64,000 bases of DNA from Planctomycetaceae bacterium. GTDB lineage: Bacteria; Planctomycetota; Planctomycetia; Planctomycetales; Planctomycetaceae. Position numbers and translations under genes: made by a program. This document shows, piece by piece, positions 29,901 to 39,259 of the stretch. The stretch's first letter is position 1. Every line of letters starts with the position of its first letter. The notes under the pieces are model-generated. The model saw only the letters and a program-made list of their open reading frames with translations, was not told the DNA's origin and ran no database searches. Location: the NCBI GenBank assembly GCA_021732845.1, contig JAKFUF010000035.1:24508-88507 (forward strand), written 5' to 3'.

Positions 29901-30332
29901 GACACCTTGGGCAAACAGATCGCCAGTTTTCCGGAACCAACCTGGCCAAACCTGCTCGCCTGGAGCCCCGATGGGAAGCAGATTGCGATTGCCAGCGACG
30001 GGATCCGGATGTGGAGTTCCGACGGGACCGCCGGAAAGTTCCTTCCCGGGTCGACTTGGATCGCCCGTGGCTTGGGCTGGTCGCTCGACAACCGTATCGT
30101 CGCCCTCGACGGCGACGGTTTGCTGCGTAGCTGGGATGGCACCTCGCACCAACTCCAGTGGGTCGCCGTCGCGGTGCCCAGCGGCGGCACCACAACGATC
30201 GATCCGTTGGGAAACGTCACGGATTCCACCCGCGAGCCCGTCAACCAGGTGTTGTCTTACCTGGTCGAGCGCGAACACGGACGGTTGGAGGCCTTGACCC
30301 CGGAAGAGTTCCAAAAACTCAGGCAGCGCTGA
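26982..30332 (+). CDS. Membrane Ser/Thr kinase with ~14 WD-like propeller repeats
   Basis: A 1116-residue receptor-like kinase. Residues 1-70 are a helical lead-in common in planctomycete kinases. The Hanks-type kinase domain spans about 72-335, with Gly loop GSGGMGTVYKAEH (~78), Lys in VALKVL (~100), catalytic HRDIKPANLLLD (~193) and DLGLAR replacing DFG (~214). A membrane helix (~406-427) leads to an extracytoplasmic part made of about fourteen repeats of the form xxWSPDGxxIAxxxxxxxLxLW, enough for two seven-bladed propellers. The product probably senses something outside the cytoplasm and phosphorylates cytoplasmic targets (inference). It ends 21 bases before a convergent lipoprotein gene. 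Confidence 0.92.
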   Translation: MASPLQNFVLDLTFIGLITPEELKQFLGAASEGRSLQDAEALAQSLIRQNRLTKFQAEALIKGRPGDLLIENYLVLERLGSGGMGTVYKAEHRRLKRIVALKVLDRSALLTPRDVQRFHREVEAVAKLSHPNIVAALDAGEESGTHFLVMEYVKGLDLSQTVKAEGPLALSRALNYIVQAAQGLEAAHSSGIIHRDIKPANLLLDEAGTVKLLDLGLARFEGGRDDPDGDANTGLTQTGMIMGTADYMSPEQALDTHGADLRADIYSLGCTLHFLLLGRVVYGGNTVMKKIFAHREQPIPSLRAVRPDLPAALDAVFEKMVAKTPEARHQSMAEVIRALESIQRQLPASAGKSPSLTAGDAPDDDMVSINLTPIDTVNVQDEPRSSTITTASQILARGRKQKTSVLPLVIGGVALGLIAGGIILSLSGGKPKKGGETLAAGLPASTKTGSPKAKSPKSGTAKVALAKLPPLEWGEPASVLPGLALDPPVLPGLGRWQVVTLVPKATTHPVDWSPDGKRIVVGGEDGQLRIYRVEDWRLLSVMPSKPQRLHSVTWNPDGSRIATVGDQGIVQLWHGDGTPGPVLAGLHYHTGLQWSPNGEWLALHTDNELGLWTANGKRMKGFPAESGEAHDLAWSPDGTQLVSTRGRRLQIYNLDGSAAKNPIHFVHPMDLQWVAWGARGQIAALDFQGQAYVHPVHRADPVTVNIGSMGLDFSPDGTQLALGTQGSVEVYTADGKPTEARHYSGQARGVAWSNDGKRIAWAGISLGVWEPWGAVSQLPSGFSTNRFDLQPEGQTVTIHPSSGLRWWSSTGAVKRFEALPEGLNYVKWSPDGKALGVGFFGDLALSVNGGPLHAQIRQLNVEGMCWSPDGKQIAVPFERGAKILDLQGNVLHQLTGHAEYVQMLDWSRSGQLATTDFHDVRLWNIDGTAGPIVDFADPLPADDRNRRLNCLKWSPDGETLALGLCVGENLRLFDTLGKQIASFPEPTWPNLLAWSPDGKQIAIASDGIRMWSSDGTAGKFLPGSTWIARGLGWSLDNRIVALDGDGLLRSWDGTSHQLQWVAVAVPSGGTTTIDPLGNVTDSTREPVNQVLSYLVEREHGRLEALTPEEFQKLRQR

Positions 30333-30353
30333 GCCCAATGACCCAGGCCGTCC

Positions 30354-31292
30354 TCACTCCTGCGATTTCTTCATCTCGGCCGCCGCTTTTTCAAACTTGG
30401 CGATCCAGCGCTCCGGGTCTTCCTCGAACGCCGCCTTGCACCCAGTGCAGCACACCGTGTAACTCTTGCCGTTGTGGCTCACCGAGATCGTCCCCAGGCC
30501 ACCGGAAACCACGCACTTCGGACCGGGATTGTCGCTGTCTGTCACGGCGAAGCTGGTGTTCTTGCGCTGGATCCCCACCACGTCCAACTGGGTGAACTTG
30601 TTGCCCCGCGCCGGCTTGCGGGACACCGACAAGTGGTAGCGGTTGTTTTCCTGTTGGGCGAGTTCCAGGCGGTACTGCTCCCCCTCGGCGGGCTCGACCT
30701 GCACCAGGTCGAGCTTGAAGGACCACTGGAGCTTCTTCCCATCACTTTCCTGCTTGGGCTCGCCGCCTTCTTTCCAGGTGCCTTCAAACTGCCGGCGTTC
30801 CTTCTCGGCAGATTCCGTCGTCAGGCGGAAAAGGTGCTTTTCGGGCAGATACGTGAGCCACCCCTTGGCGAAATAGGGACTTTTGTCGGACACAAATGTC
30901 ACAGCGGGCTGGTTCTTGTCCGTCTTGAAATCCCACACCCAGGTCAGATTGTCGACACGGGCAAACCCATCGAACTGCTTTTTGGTCTTCCCCTCCCAGT
31001 CACCCAGCAGCACTTGAAATGGCTGCAATGCCTCCACGACAGACTGTTCTTTCTCGTCCTGTCCTTCCGCGCCGTGGGAATGGCCATGTCCGGCGGGTTT
31101 CGATCCACTGTCGCCGAACGACAACGAACCGCTCTCTTCTTCGCCTCCTGAAGGCTCATCTGCCTCCACCACCTCCGATTTGGCTCGTTTGACCGTCTTT
31201 TTGGCTCCGGACTTCGCGGGCTTGGGCGTCTCGCTGCAACCGGCTCCGCAGAGGGCGACCACGAGGATCAGACAGAGGGATCGGAGCAGCAT
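30354..31292 (-). CDS. Lipoprotein with C-terminal YHS/TRASH-like metal site
   Basis: A 312-residue lipoprotein; MLLRSLCLILVVALCGAGC has a lipobox. After a charged linker with GHGHSHG comes a beta-rich middle region (about residues 90-250, LLGDWEGKTKKQFDGF) resembling a lipocalin-like or DUF1579-type fold, then a C-terminal CCTGCKAAFEEDPERW segment typical of YHS/TRASH metal-binding modules (the first Cys of CVVSGG is also placed as in that family). It probably binds a metal outside the cell membrane (inference). The chosen ATG at 31292 gives a proper signal peptide, although the frame is open much further upstream. An FtsX-like permease gene lies 145 bases upstream on the same strand, so the two may form an operon. 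Confidence 0.8.
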   Translation of the reverse strand: MLLRSLCLILVVALCGAGCSETPKPAKSGAKKTVKRAKSEVVEADEPSGGEEESGSLSFGDSGSKPAGHGHSHGAEGQDEKEQSVVEALQPFQVLLGDWEGKTKKQFDGFARVDNLTWVWDFKTDKNQPAVTFVSDKSPYFAKGWLTYLPEKHLFRLTTESAEKERRQFEGTWKEGGEPKQESDGKKLQWSFKLDLVQVEPAEGEQYRLELAQQENNRYHLSVSRKPARGNKFTQLDVVGIQRKNTSFAVTDSDNPGPKCVVSGGLGTISVSHNGKSYTVCCTGCKAAFEEDPERWIAKFEKAAAEMKKSQE

Positions 31293-31437
31293 GGCGCAAT
31301 CTCGGGGGAAAACCAGTTTTCCGTACAGCACGGGGTGAATGTTCATTCTGCCGAAGACTTGAAGGTCCGACAAGGCGATTCGAGCGAGGCAAGCCTCACC
31401 GCGATCATACCGCCGAGTTTCAAACCGGTACGACCGA

Positions 31438-32907
31438 TTATCGCAGCGACTCCAGCGGGCGGACGAGCATGGCCGAAATGGCAGGGACGAAGCCACCGAT
31501 TCCGCCCATCAGCAGCGACAACAGCAGTCCGCCGGAGAGAATCTCGGGGCTGACCGCCAGCTTGAGTACCACGAACTTGCTGCTGCCACCCTGGCCGGCA
31601 CTGACCACGCTCTTGGCCGTCGCACCATCGGCCAGCATGCCCACGGCACAGCCCAGGAGGCCTCCCACCAAGGCGATGCACAGCGACTCCAAAAGGAATG
31701 ACATCAGCACATGACGGCGGCGGAAGCCCACGATCCGCAGCACGCCAATGTCTTTCTTGCGCTGCGAGATGGCGGCAAACATCGTGTTCATGACGCCGCA
31801 CCCACCGCCGATCGCCATGATTCCAGCCACGAACACCGCGGCGTACAGAAACGTTTTGCTGTTCTCGGCCAGTTTGGCAAAGTACTCCGATTCGGGCATG
31901 GCATTCAAAGCCGCGCCTTTGAATTCCTTCAAACTGGTGGCGAGCTTGTGGGCGCTGTCGCTGGCGGTCTGCCGCGTCTGGATCTGTTTCTTGAGAATCC
32001 GCAGCGCCTTGCCATGGTCGTCGAGGACCACCGCCGCACCTGTCTCGTTGACAAGTTCACCTTCCACGATCTGGCCGTCTTTCAGCTCAATTTTCTCCCC
32101 GCTCCGGAGGACGATGGTGGAGACATTCTCTTTGCCGAAAATCGGACCGACCAGTGTTCGCTTGGCCCACACTTCGGAGTCGAAGGTTGAGCCACTGGAG
32201 TTGAGGACGCCGCTGACCACCCACAAGCGGTCCCCCAGGTCAAACGTCTCGCCGACTTGAAGCGGTTTCTTTCCCGGGCGGTCGCCGCCCATGTCGGCCG
32301 CCAGTCCCGAACCCAGCACCGCCTGGATGGCGGTCTTCCCGTCGACCGTAGCCACGCCCTTGGTGGCGTCGAACCATTTGCTGTCCGCCGGCAAGTCCAG
32401 ACCGTGAATCCGCCCGGCAATCACGGGATCCTCAATACCCCGGACCTGCACGAACCGCCGCCGTGTCTTCTCACCGGGGGCCGTTGGGATCTGCTGATTG
32501 ACAATGATGTAGACTTCCTTGCTGCTCAGCGGAATCTCTTCGCCCCCCCGCTCGAACCGAAGCACGCCTGGCTGCCGGTCGATGTCCGTCGAATCGGTAA
32601 AGTTCAAATTGCTGAATGTCTCATCCGTGGCTCCGTCCGAAAGCACAATGACGTTGCCCGGCTGCCCGCTCTGCACCGTGAGCTGATACATCCCGTTGAC
32701 GAATGCCAGCATGAACGTCATCAGCCCGATCACCAGGGTGAAGGCGAGTGCCGTCATGAGGGTCGTCCGCCAGCGGACCACCAGATTACGGAAGTTGTAC
32801 GTCAGCGGCACCTGCCCCAGCAGGGCCAGCAGCAGCATGAACGCCAGGCCCGCGGCGACTGACGAGAACAGGACCAGCCGCAGATTGTTCTGGATAAATA
32901 AGAGCAT
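31438..32907 (-). CDS. FtsX-family ABC transporter permease (MacB/LolE-like)
   Basis: A 489-residue permease with the MacB-type layout: N-terminal helices (about residues 12-65), a large extracytoplasmic domain (~75-340), and three C-terminal helices including the FtsX signature region ISQRKKDIGVLRIVGFRRRHVLMSFLLESL. Two hydrophobic segments precede the large loop where the usual family has one. Such permeases couple an ATPase to lipoprotein or peptide export or to mechanotransmission. No ATP-binding subunit gene is adjacent in this window, so its partner must be encoded elsewhere. ATG 32907. Confidence 0.88.
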   Translation of the reverse strand: MLLFIQNNLRLVLFSSVAAGLAFMLLLALLGQVPLTYNFRNLVVRWRTTLMTALAFTLVIGLMTFMLAFVNGMYQLTVQSGQPGNVIVLSDGATDETFSNLNFTDSTDIDRQPGVLRFERGGEEIPLSSKEVYIIVNQQIPTAPGEKTRRRFVQVRGIEDPVIAGRIHGLDLPADSKWFDATKGVATVDGKTAIQAVLGSGLAADMGGDRPGKKPLQVGETFDLGDRLWVVSGVLNSSGSTFDSEVWAKRTLVGPIFGKENVSTIVLRSGEKIELKDGQIVEGELVNETGAAVVLDDHGKALRILKKQIQTRQTASDSAHKLATSLKEFKGAALNAMPESEYFAKLAENSKTFLYAAVFVAGIMAIGGGCGVMNTMFAAISQRKKDIGVLRIVGFRRRHVLMSFLLESLCIALVGGLLGCAVGMLADGATAKSVVSAGQGGSSKFVVLKLAVSPEILSGGLLLSLLMGGIGGFVPAISAMLVRPLESLR

Positions 32908-33196
32908 CAGCAGGATTGATCGCAGGCAGGAATGGGAGCTTTGCCGAATTCATTGGCATGATTGCAACAGGTTGGCCGCGTTTCGGCAATTCTGGAGCAT
33001 GCCAGCGAGGGACTTGCAACCCGACGTCAGAAAGGCCGGGATGTCAAACAGCGTCGCTTAAACGCTTACGTATCGGAATACAAGGTGGCCAGCCTTGGCG
33101 AACTGACACACATTGACAACGAATGCCGTGTCAGTCACCTTACATCAAATGATATCGATGCGTCCCCGAAAGGTTGGTTTCTTGCGGACAGAACCC

Positions 33197-34555
33197 ATGT
33201 TGCCTGATGCTTTTCACCGCCGCCATTTTCTGCGGCTTGGCGCGCTGGGACTCGGTGGCTCGACATTGGCCAATCTGCTCCAGCTTCAGGCGCAAGCCAA
33301 AACGGATGTGCCGGCCCCCGCAAAATCGGTGATCATGATCTGCCTGCCGGGCGGGCCCAGCCACATCGACATGTACGACCCCAAACCGGATGCCCCGGTG
33401 GAATTCCGGGGGGAGTTCTCGACGATTCGCACCAACCTGCCGGGACTGAACGTCACAGAACACATGCCGCTGCAGGCACAGATCGCCGACAAGATGTCGG
33501 TGATTCAGGGGATCAAGTGGCTCGGGCGGCACGATCCGTACGAACTCCTCAGTGGCTACGCTTCGGCTCAAACCGGCCAGATTCGCGCCCGCGAAAAATG
33601 GCCGGCATTCGGCTCAGTCGTGAGCCGTATCCGCAGTGAGCAAGCAAAACACAGCGCGAGTTCCATGCCGCCGTACGTCAATCTGAATGACATCCGCACC
33701 GTTCCAGAAACAGATGATCCCGAAGTTCCGCGTTATATGGGTCCAGAGCACGGGCCGTTCCGTCCCAGTGGGCCGGGCCTGGCCAATTTGCGGTTGCCTG
33801 AGGGCGTTACTTCTACCCGTTTGGACGAACGGCACACCCTGCTGAAGCAGTTCGACCAATCCCGCCGCGCCGCCGAGGCCTCCGAAAAAATGCAGGTGCT
33901 GGACGAGTTCCAGCGGCGGGCCATCGGGATGGTCAACTCCGGTGCCGTCTACCAAGCGCTGGACCTGGAACGGGAAGACCCCAAGGTCCGCGCGCGTTTC
34001 GAAGGGTGTACCGACCTGCTGTTGGCGCGGCGTCTGGTCGAGGCGGGCGTCTCCGTGGTCACCGTGGCTCAAGGCGGCGTGCAGCGCGGCCCGGGCCTGC
34101 CGGTGTTCGGCACCTGGGACACACATGCGGAGAACTTTCCGCACATGAAAACGTTGGTGCCAGCCTATGACAGGGCAATCTACACCTTTCTGACAGATCT
34201 CTACGAACGGGGACTCGACAAGCAGGTGGCGGTGGTCATCTGGGGTGAGTTCGGCCGCAGCCCGCGCATCGGCGATGAATCACGCGTCTTGGGCAGCAAA
34301 TACGCCACCGGCCGCGGCCACTGGTGGGATGCCGGCTTCGCCGTCGTCGCCGGCGGCGGACTCCGCATGGGCCAGGTCGTGGGCCAAACCGACGCCCGCG
34401 CCGAACGCAACCTCGGCAAACCCTACACGCCGCAAAACGTCCTTTCGACAATCTATCGCGTCCTTGGCATCGACCCCTCCCGAGCCTTCCCCGACTACCA
34501 AGGCCGGCCGATTCATCTGCTCGACGACCGGGATCCGGTCCGGGAACTGCTTTAA
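33197..34555 (+). CDS. DUF1501 protein with Tat signal
   Basis: A 452-residue member of the DUF1501 family (alkaline-phosphatase-like fold), abundant in planctomycetes. The N-terminus MLPDAFHRRHFLRLGALGLGGS is a Tat-type signal. Family segments visible are PGGPSHIDMYDPKPDAP, the catalytic-like VVIWGEFGRSPRI and GRGHWWDAGFAVVAGGG. DUF1501 genes usually sit next to a PSD1 cytochrome gene, but this one stands alone between a divergent permease and a convergent vWA gene. The start at 33197 follows the usual family N-terminus; earlier in-frame codons (33113, 33158) are less likely. Substrate unknown. Confidence 0.9.
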   Translation: MLPDAFHRRHFLRLGALGLGGSTLANLLQLQAQAKTDVPAPAKSVIMICLPGGPSHIDMYDPKPDAPVEFRGEFSTIRTNLPGLNVTEHMPLQAQIADKMSVIQGIKWLGRHDPYELLSGYASAQTGQIRAREKWPAFGSVVSRIRSEQAKHSASSMPPYVNLNDIRTVPETDDPEVPRYMGPEHGPFRPSGPGLANLRLPEGVTSTRLDERHTLLKQFDQSRRAAEASEKMQVLDEFQRRAIGMVNSGAVYQALDLEREDPKVRARFEGCTDLLLARRLVEAGVSVVTVAQGGVQRGPGLPVFGTWDTHAENFPHMKTLVPAYDRAIYTFLTDLYERGLDKQVAVVIWGEFGRSPRIGDESRVLGSKYATGRGHWWDAGFAVVAGGGLRMGQVVGQTDARAERNLGKPYTPQNVLSTIYRVLGIDPSRAFPDYQGRPIHLLDDRDPVRELL

Positions 34556-34849
34556 ACTTCCATTTGGTCGGTTTGCATCGTCGCCCGCGAAACTCGTAGA
34601 ATAGGCTTCCTAGCCCGTTCCTGGGTGATCTACGCCGCTTAGGCAGTCTTGTGAGGTGCTGGCTCTGGGATAGGGGGCCGTGTTGGCGGTGAGGCACCGG
34701 ACTGTCGCGCAATCCGATCAACCTTGGGATTGCCGAGCTTTCTACGATTCAGCAACCGCTCATCGGTCCACCCAACAATGCAGCCACGGATCCGTTGCCA
34801 GACCCGTGGCTGCCCCTGTTGCACACATTGTGTCACAGTCACCAATGAG

Positions 34850-36565
34850 TCATTGGCGCGGACCCGCCGAAACCGAGCGGTTGCCGGTGGCCAGCCGCTG
34901 GGCGGAGCGGACGAGTTCTAGGAACTCTGTGCGGTAGCCAGCTTTGTCATCACCCTTGGCCGTCTGGGCGATTTCCAGCACCGCGGGCAGCGTGGCGTTT
35001 CCCTTGTAGGGCGAGTCCCGCAGGATCATGCCGAAGGCAGCCACGGCAGCGGCCCACGCGCAGTCGGGCGAGGCTTGGGAGAACGCCAGGCCACGGTCCA
35101 TCGCCGAGAACTCCAGCAACTGGCTCTCGGCGGCGTCCGGCTGCTTGTAGCGGAGCCGCACGGTCAACAGCTTGTCGCCCGCGGGTTCCCCCGTCGCCCG
35201 ACCGACAGGCACATCCGACACGGCCGGCACCAGTTCATAGAGTGCGGTGACGGTGTGTCCCGCGCCAATCTCACCGGCGTCCTTCTGGTCGTTGTCAAAA
35301 TCCTGATGGGCCAGGATCCGGTTCTCGTAGCCGATCAGCCGGAACGACGCGACCTTGGCCGGGTTGAAGTCCACCTGAATTTTGACATCCTTGGCGATCG
35401 TCATCAGGGTGCCTTGAATCTGATCAACAAACACCTTCTTGGCTTCGTTCAGGGTGTCGATGTAGGCGTAGTTGCCGTTGCCCTTATCGGCGAGCTGTTC
35501 CATTGTCGCGTCTTTGAAGTTGCCGGAGCCAAACCCCAGCATTGTCAGGAACACGCCGCCTTTCGCCTGCTGCTCCACGAGACTGACCAGTGAGTTGCGG
35601 TCGGTGACGCCAACATTGAAGTCGCCATCGCTGCACAGGATGACACGGTTGACTCCTTTGGGGACGAGATGATCGGCAGCGACACGGTACGCCAGTTGGA
35701 TTCCCTCGCCGCCATTGGTGGAACCGCCTGCCTGCAGGTTTTCCAGTGCGGCCAGGATTTCGCGTTTCTTGTCGCCGGTGGTCGAGTCGAGCACCATCCC
35801 GGCCGCACCGGCGTAGACGACGATCGCCACGCGGTCGTTTTCGGTCAACTGGTCCACCAGCAACTTCAGGCCGGCTTTGACGAGCGGCAGTTTGTTGGGG
35901 TCCTGCATCGAGCCAGAGACATCGACCAGAAACACCAGGTTGCTGACAGGCCGAGCGTCGGACGCAATGGTCTTGCCCTGCAGGCCGATCCGCACCAGTT
36001 GGTGCTCGGGGTTCCACGGGCACGCGACCGCTTCCAGGTTCACCGAAAACGGCACATCTTTCGACGGCGGCGGATAGGCGTAGGTGAAGTAGTTGATCAT
36101 CTCTTCAATGCGGACCGCTTCCTTCGGCGGCAGACGCCCCTGATTCAGATCGCGACGGATGATGCTATAGGAAGCCGTGTCGACATCAATGGAGAACGTC
36201 GACAGGGTGTTGGAAGCGCTGACCGGCAGGAAGGAATTGTCGACCACACCCTCATAGGCTTCCTGGTTGGCGACAGGCTCGGAGTCGCTGGCGGCGGCAA
36301 GGGCATCCAATGACGCTTTCTCGGCGGGATGCGGTGTCGCGCCTGCCGGTCCGGGCGGCATCACTGGCAGCGCCATTCCACCTACGGGAGCGGACAGCGG
36401 TACGCTAGCATTCGGCATGGCCGAGGCGGTTTTTGCTTCGCCAGCAGCATCGACAGCGTAACCGCCTCTCGCTGGCGTTGTGGGTGCAGGCTGGGGATCT
36501 CCAGTTGAGCAGCCAGCCACCGCCAGCAACAATCCAAACACTCCAGTTGTTGACCAACTGCGCAT
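34850..36565 (-). CDS. vWA lipoprotein with DUF3520 (YfbK-like)
   Basis: A 571-residue lipoprotein (lipobox LLAVAGC) of the YfbK family. A Pro/Ala-rich linker to about residue 90 leads to the family N-terminal segment (NTLSTFSIDVDTASYSIIRR), a von Willebrand A domain with an intact metal site DVSGSM (~220) and a C-terminal DUF3520 region (AGHTVTALYELVP). vWA domains mediate metal-dependent protein contacts at the cell surface; no partner is evident nearby. The start ATG at 36565 gives a full signal peptide. It is convergent with the DUF1501 gene. Confidence 0.9.
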   Translation of the reverse strand: MRSWSTTGVFGLLLAVAGCSTGDPQPAPTTPARGGYAVDAAGEAKTASAMPNASVPLSAPVGGMALPVMPPGPAGATPHPAEKASLDALAAASDSEPVANQEAYEGVVDNSFLPVSASNTLSTFSIDVDTASYSIIRRDLNQGRLPPKEAVRIEEMINYFTYAYPPPSKDVPFSVNLEAVACPWNPEHQLVRIGLQGKTIASDARPVSNLVFLVDVSGSMQDPNKLPLVKAGLKLLVDQLTENDRVAIVVYAGAAGMVLDSTTGDKKREILAALENLQAGGSTNGGEGIQLAYRVAADHLVPKGVNRVILCSDGDFNVGVTDRNSLVSLVEQQAKGGVFLTMLGFGSGNFKDATMEQLADKGNGNYAYIDTLNEAKKVFVDQIQGTLMTIAKDVKIQVDFNPAKVASFRLIGYENRILAHQDFDNDQKDAGEIGAGHTVTALYELVPAVSDVPVGRATGEPAGDKLLTVRLRYKQPDAAESQLLEFSAMDRGLAFSQASPDCAWAAAVAAFGMILRDSPYKGNATLPAVLEIAQTAKGDDKAGYRTEFLELVRSAQRLATGNRSVSAGPRQ

Positions 36566-37312
36566 GATGCATGCGTCCTGAATGAGAACGGGATAAAACG
36601 CCGCATGCCGGGCAACTGCGCCGGCCGGCGCGAAGCTCCTGAAATCAACGATCCATCGTCAACGGGACTGGCTTCCAGAATAGAAGGCATAGTCCGACAC
36701 ACAGCAACCAGGCACCGTTGTGGAGGTGCGTTGGTTTGCCTGAATTCCGTCAATCCTTAGGATGCGCGAGGCCCCCGGTTTGTTCCCGACATTCTGTCAT
36801 TTTTTAAGAAATCGAGAATTCACGTCGCTCCTCATTTGAATTCGTCCGGCATCGGTGGCTTCAGCGGGCGACCAGGCAAGGCTGGCCAGTTTTCAAAAAA
36901 TCAGCCGGAACACGTGAGGATCGGAACATCAAGAGGTGGGCGTTTGTGGATGCTGACCGGCGGTGCGAAAGCGGGTGATGATTCGTGTCATTCGCAAGAT
37001 TCGTGGCAATTTTCCAACCTTACGATTCACGGACCGTTCTGCCGACTCGGGGTTTGAAGCCGGCGGCAAATCGGTAGAATGAAGCTGCGAAAGCCGCAGG
37101 CGAAGCGGCAGACTCGCGGGAATTGACGCCCTGTCTGGCTGGTGATTCTGACTGATTACAAGTTGCATGATTCCGAAACACCTGTGGTGGATCCGCTCGC
37201 TGGCGGTCACTTCAGATCCGCTAGCGGTGTTCCGAGGTGATGCAAGGCCGGAGGATCGTGGAGCGCGTCTCAGCGGTCTTTGCTTTCCGCTGACATCCAA
37301 CCTGTACTTTCC
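36566..37312. other. Intergenic region with a dispersed repeat
   Basis: About 750 bases between divergent genes. No convincing gene; a long minus-strand open frame entering it is a shadow of the helicase. It contains the GATTCGTG repeat (36979-37043) and AT-rich sequence near 36800-36835. Confidence 0.55.
36979..37043 (+). repeat. GATTCGTG element, copy 2
   Basis: GATTCGTGTCATTCGCAAG followed by GATTCGTGG and TACGATTCACGGACCGTT. Related to 20067-20123. Confidence 0.6.
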
Positions 37313-39259
37313 ATGAACCATCTCGACCATCTGAACGCCCCGCAACGCGAGGCGGTGCTCACGCTTTCGGGTCCCTTGCTGCTGTTGGCCGGGGCGGGCA
37401 CGGGGAAGACGCGCGTCATCACCTACCGGATGGCCGAGCTGATCCGCAACGGCATGGACGCGACGCGGATCCTGTCGGTGACCTTCACGAACAAGGCCGC
37501 CCGGGAAATGCAGCACCGCATCATGGAGCTGCTGGGCCGGGGGGTGAAGGCGAAGCCCCATGTTTCGACGTTTCACGCCTTGTGTGTGGGAATTTTGCGG
37601 CAGGAGATCGCCGCGCTTGGGTATCCGCTGAACTTCACGATTTATGACCGCGGCGACCAGGAGTCGGCGGCCCGCACCGCGCTGCGCGACATCCGCATTG
37701 ATGCCGCGTCGCTCAAGCCGGCCGATCTGCTGAACCAGATCAGTCAGTGGAAGATGGCCGGAATCCGGCCGGCCCAGGCGGCAGAAATTGCCCAGTCTGA
37801 CATGGAGTGCATCGCCGCGTCGGGGTATCGGAAGTACCAGACCAACATCAAGTCCTGTGGAGCGGTGGATTTTGACGACCTGCTGCTGCTCACCACGCAG
37901 TTGTTTCATGAATTTCCGCACGTCCTCAAGCGCCAGCAGGGCCGCTTTGACACTGTTCAAATCGACGAGTACCAGGACACCAACGGGGTGCAGTTCGAGC
38001 TGATCGAACAACTGGTCAAGCAGCACGGCAACATCTGTGTGGTGGGGGACGACGACCAGTCGATTTATGGCTGGCGCGGGGCCGAACTGCGGCACATCCT
38101 CAACTTTCAAAACATCTTTCCGGGCACCAAGGTCATCCGCCTGGAGGACAACTACCGCTGCACGGATCAGATTCTGGCACTGGCCAATCGCTTGGTGCGG
38201 CACAACCGCGACCGGCACGACAAGCAGTTGCGGCCACACAAGTTCTCGCGCAACAGCGTGCGGTTTGGCGAGTTCCCCGATGAGCAGGCCGAGGCCGACA
38301 ACGTGGTGCGGGACATCTGCCATCACATCCAGTCGGGCAAGGCGAAGCCGGGCGACTTTGCGATTCTGTTTCGCACCAACGAGCAGCCACGGTTGTTTGA
38401 GACGGAACTGCGGCGGCAGCACCTGCCGTATGTGCTGGTCGGAACACAGTCATTCTTCGACCGCCGCGAAGTCCGCGACATGCTGGCGTACCTGCGGGTG
38501 ATCGAGCAGCCCCAGGACGAGATTTCGCTGCTGCGGATCATCAATGTGCCGGCGCGGGGGATCGGCGAAACGACAGTCGAAAAGATCCTGGCGCGGGCCG
38601 TGCAGTCGCGCCGCTCGTTCTGGGAGGTCGTGCCGGACGCGGTGGCCGCCGGGGAAGTGACAAAAGGCGCGGCGGCGGCGCTGGCCAGTTTCCGCAACCT
38701 GCTGCAGCAGTTTCGCGACCGCTTCAAGGCGCGGCCGCGGGGCATGAGCGACCTGGTCCGCTCGCTGATCGACGCCATCAAATATGAGGCGGAAGTCGAG
38801 AAGCAATACAAGGATCCGCAGCAACAGTTGATCCGGATGTCGACGCTGGATGAGCTGATCGACGCCATCAAGGAGTTTGAAGAACGAACGGCGGCACCCT
38901 CGCTGGCGGCGTTTCTGGACGAGACGACGCTGGCGGGGAAGGAGCATCCGGGTGACAAGGATGCCAAGATGCAGCAGGACGGCGTCAAACTGATGACTCT
39001 GCACAGTGCCAAAGGTCTGGAGTTCCCCCACGTGTACCTCGTGGGAATGGAGGAGGGCCTGCTGCCGCACAAGCGCTCGATCGACGATTCCAGTTCGGCG
39101 ACAGCGATTGAAGAAGAGCGCCGCCTGGCCTACGTCGGCGTCACCCGCGCCCGTGATTTCCTCACGATCTGCCGGGCGTCCACCCGGATGAAGTGGGGCA
39201 AACGCCGCGAATCTGTCCCCTCACGATTCCTGCACGAAATGCAGCCGGATAAGCGGTGA
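37313..39259 (+). CDS. UvrD/PcrA-type DNA helicase
   Basis: ATP-dependent 3'-5' superfamily 1 DNA helicase, 648 residues. The motifs in order are GAGTGKTRVIT (Walker A, ~25), TFTNKAAREMQ (Ia), DEYQDTN (II), GDDDQSIYGWRGA (III), the motif IV region LEDNYRC, TLHSAKGLEFPHVYLVGMEEG (V) and RLAYVGVTRA (VI). It is shorter than typical PcrA (about 720) and lacks the C-terminal tail, being closer to Rep in length. It would act in repair or replication-fork maintenance. ATG 37313 is chosen from the position of the first motif; an in-frame TTG at 37280 is possible. Confidence 0.93.
   Translation: MNHLDHLNAPQREAVLTLSGPLLLLAGAGTGKTRVITYRMAELIRNGMDATRILSVTFTNKAAREMQHRIMELLGRGVKAKPHVSTFHALCVGILRQEIAALGYPLNFTIYDRGDQESAARTALRDIRIDAASLKPADLLNQISQWKMAGIRPAQAAEIAQSDMECIAASGYRKYQTNIKSCGAVDFDDLLLLTTQLFHEFPHVLKRQQGRFDTVQIDEYQDTNGVQFELIEQLVKQHGNICVVGDDDQSIYGWRGAELRHILNFQNIFPGTKVIRLEDNYRCTDQILALANRLVRHNRDRHDKQLRPHKFSRNSVRFGEFPDEQAEADNVVRDICHHIQSGKAKPGDFAILFRTNEQPRLFETELRRQHLPYVLVGTQSFFDRREVRDMLAYLRVIEQPQDEISLLRIINVPARGIGETTVEKILARAVQSRRSFWEVVPDAVAAGEVTKGAAAALASFRNLLQQFRDRFKARPRGMSDLVRSLIDAIKYEAEVEKQYKDPQQQLIRMSTLDELIDAIKEFEERTAAPSLAAFLDETTLAGKEHPGDKDAKMQQDGVKLMTLHSAKGLEFPHVYLVGMEEGLLPHKRSIDDSSSATAIEEERRLAYVGVTRARDFLTICRASTRMKWGKRRESVPSRFLHEMQPDKR

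Noticed and set aside
36929..38422. 497-residue minus-strand open frame
   Set aside because: It overlaps the helicase gene antisense; the helicase has all its motifs and this product has none.
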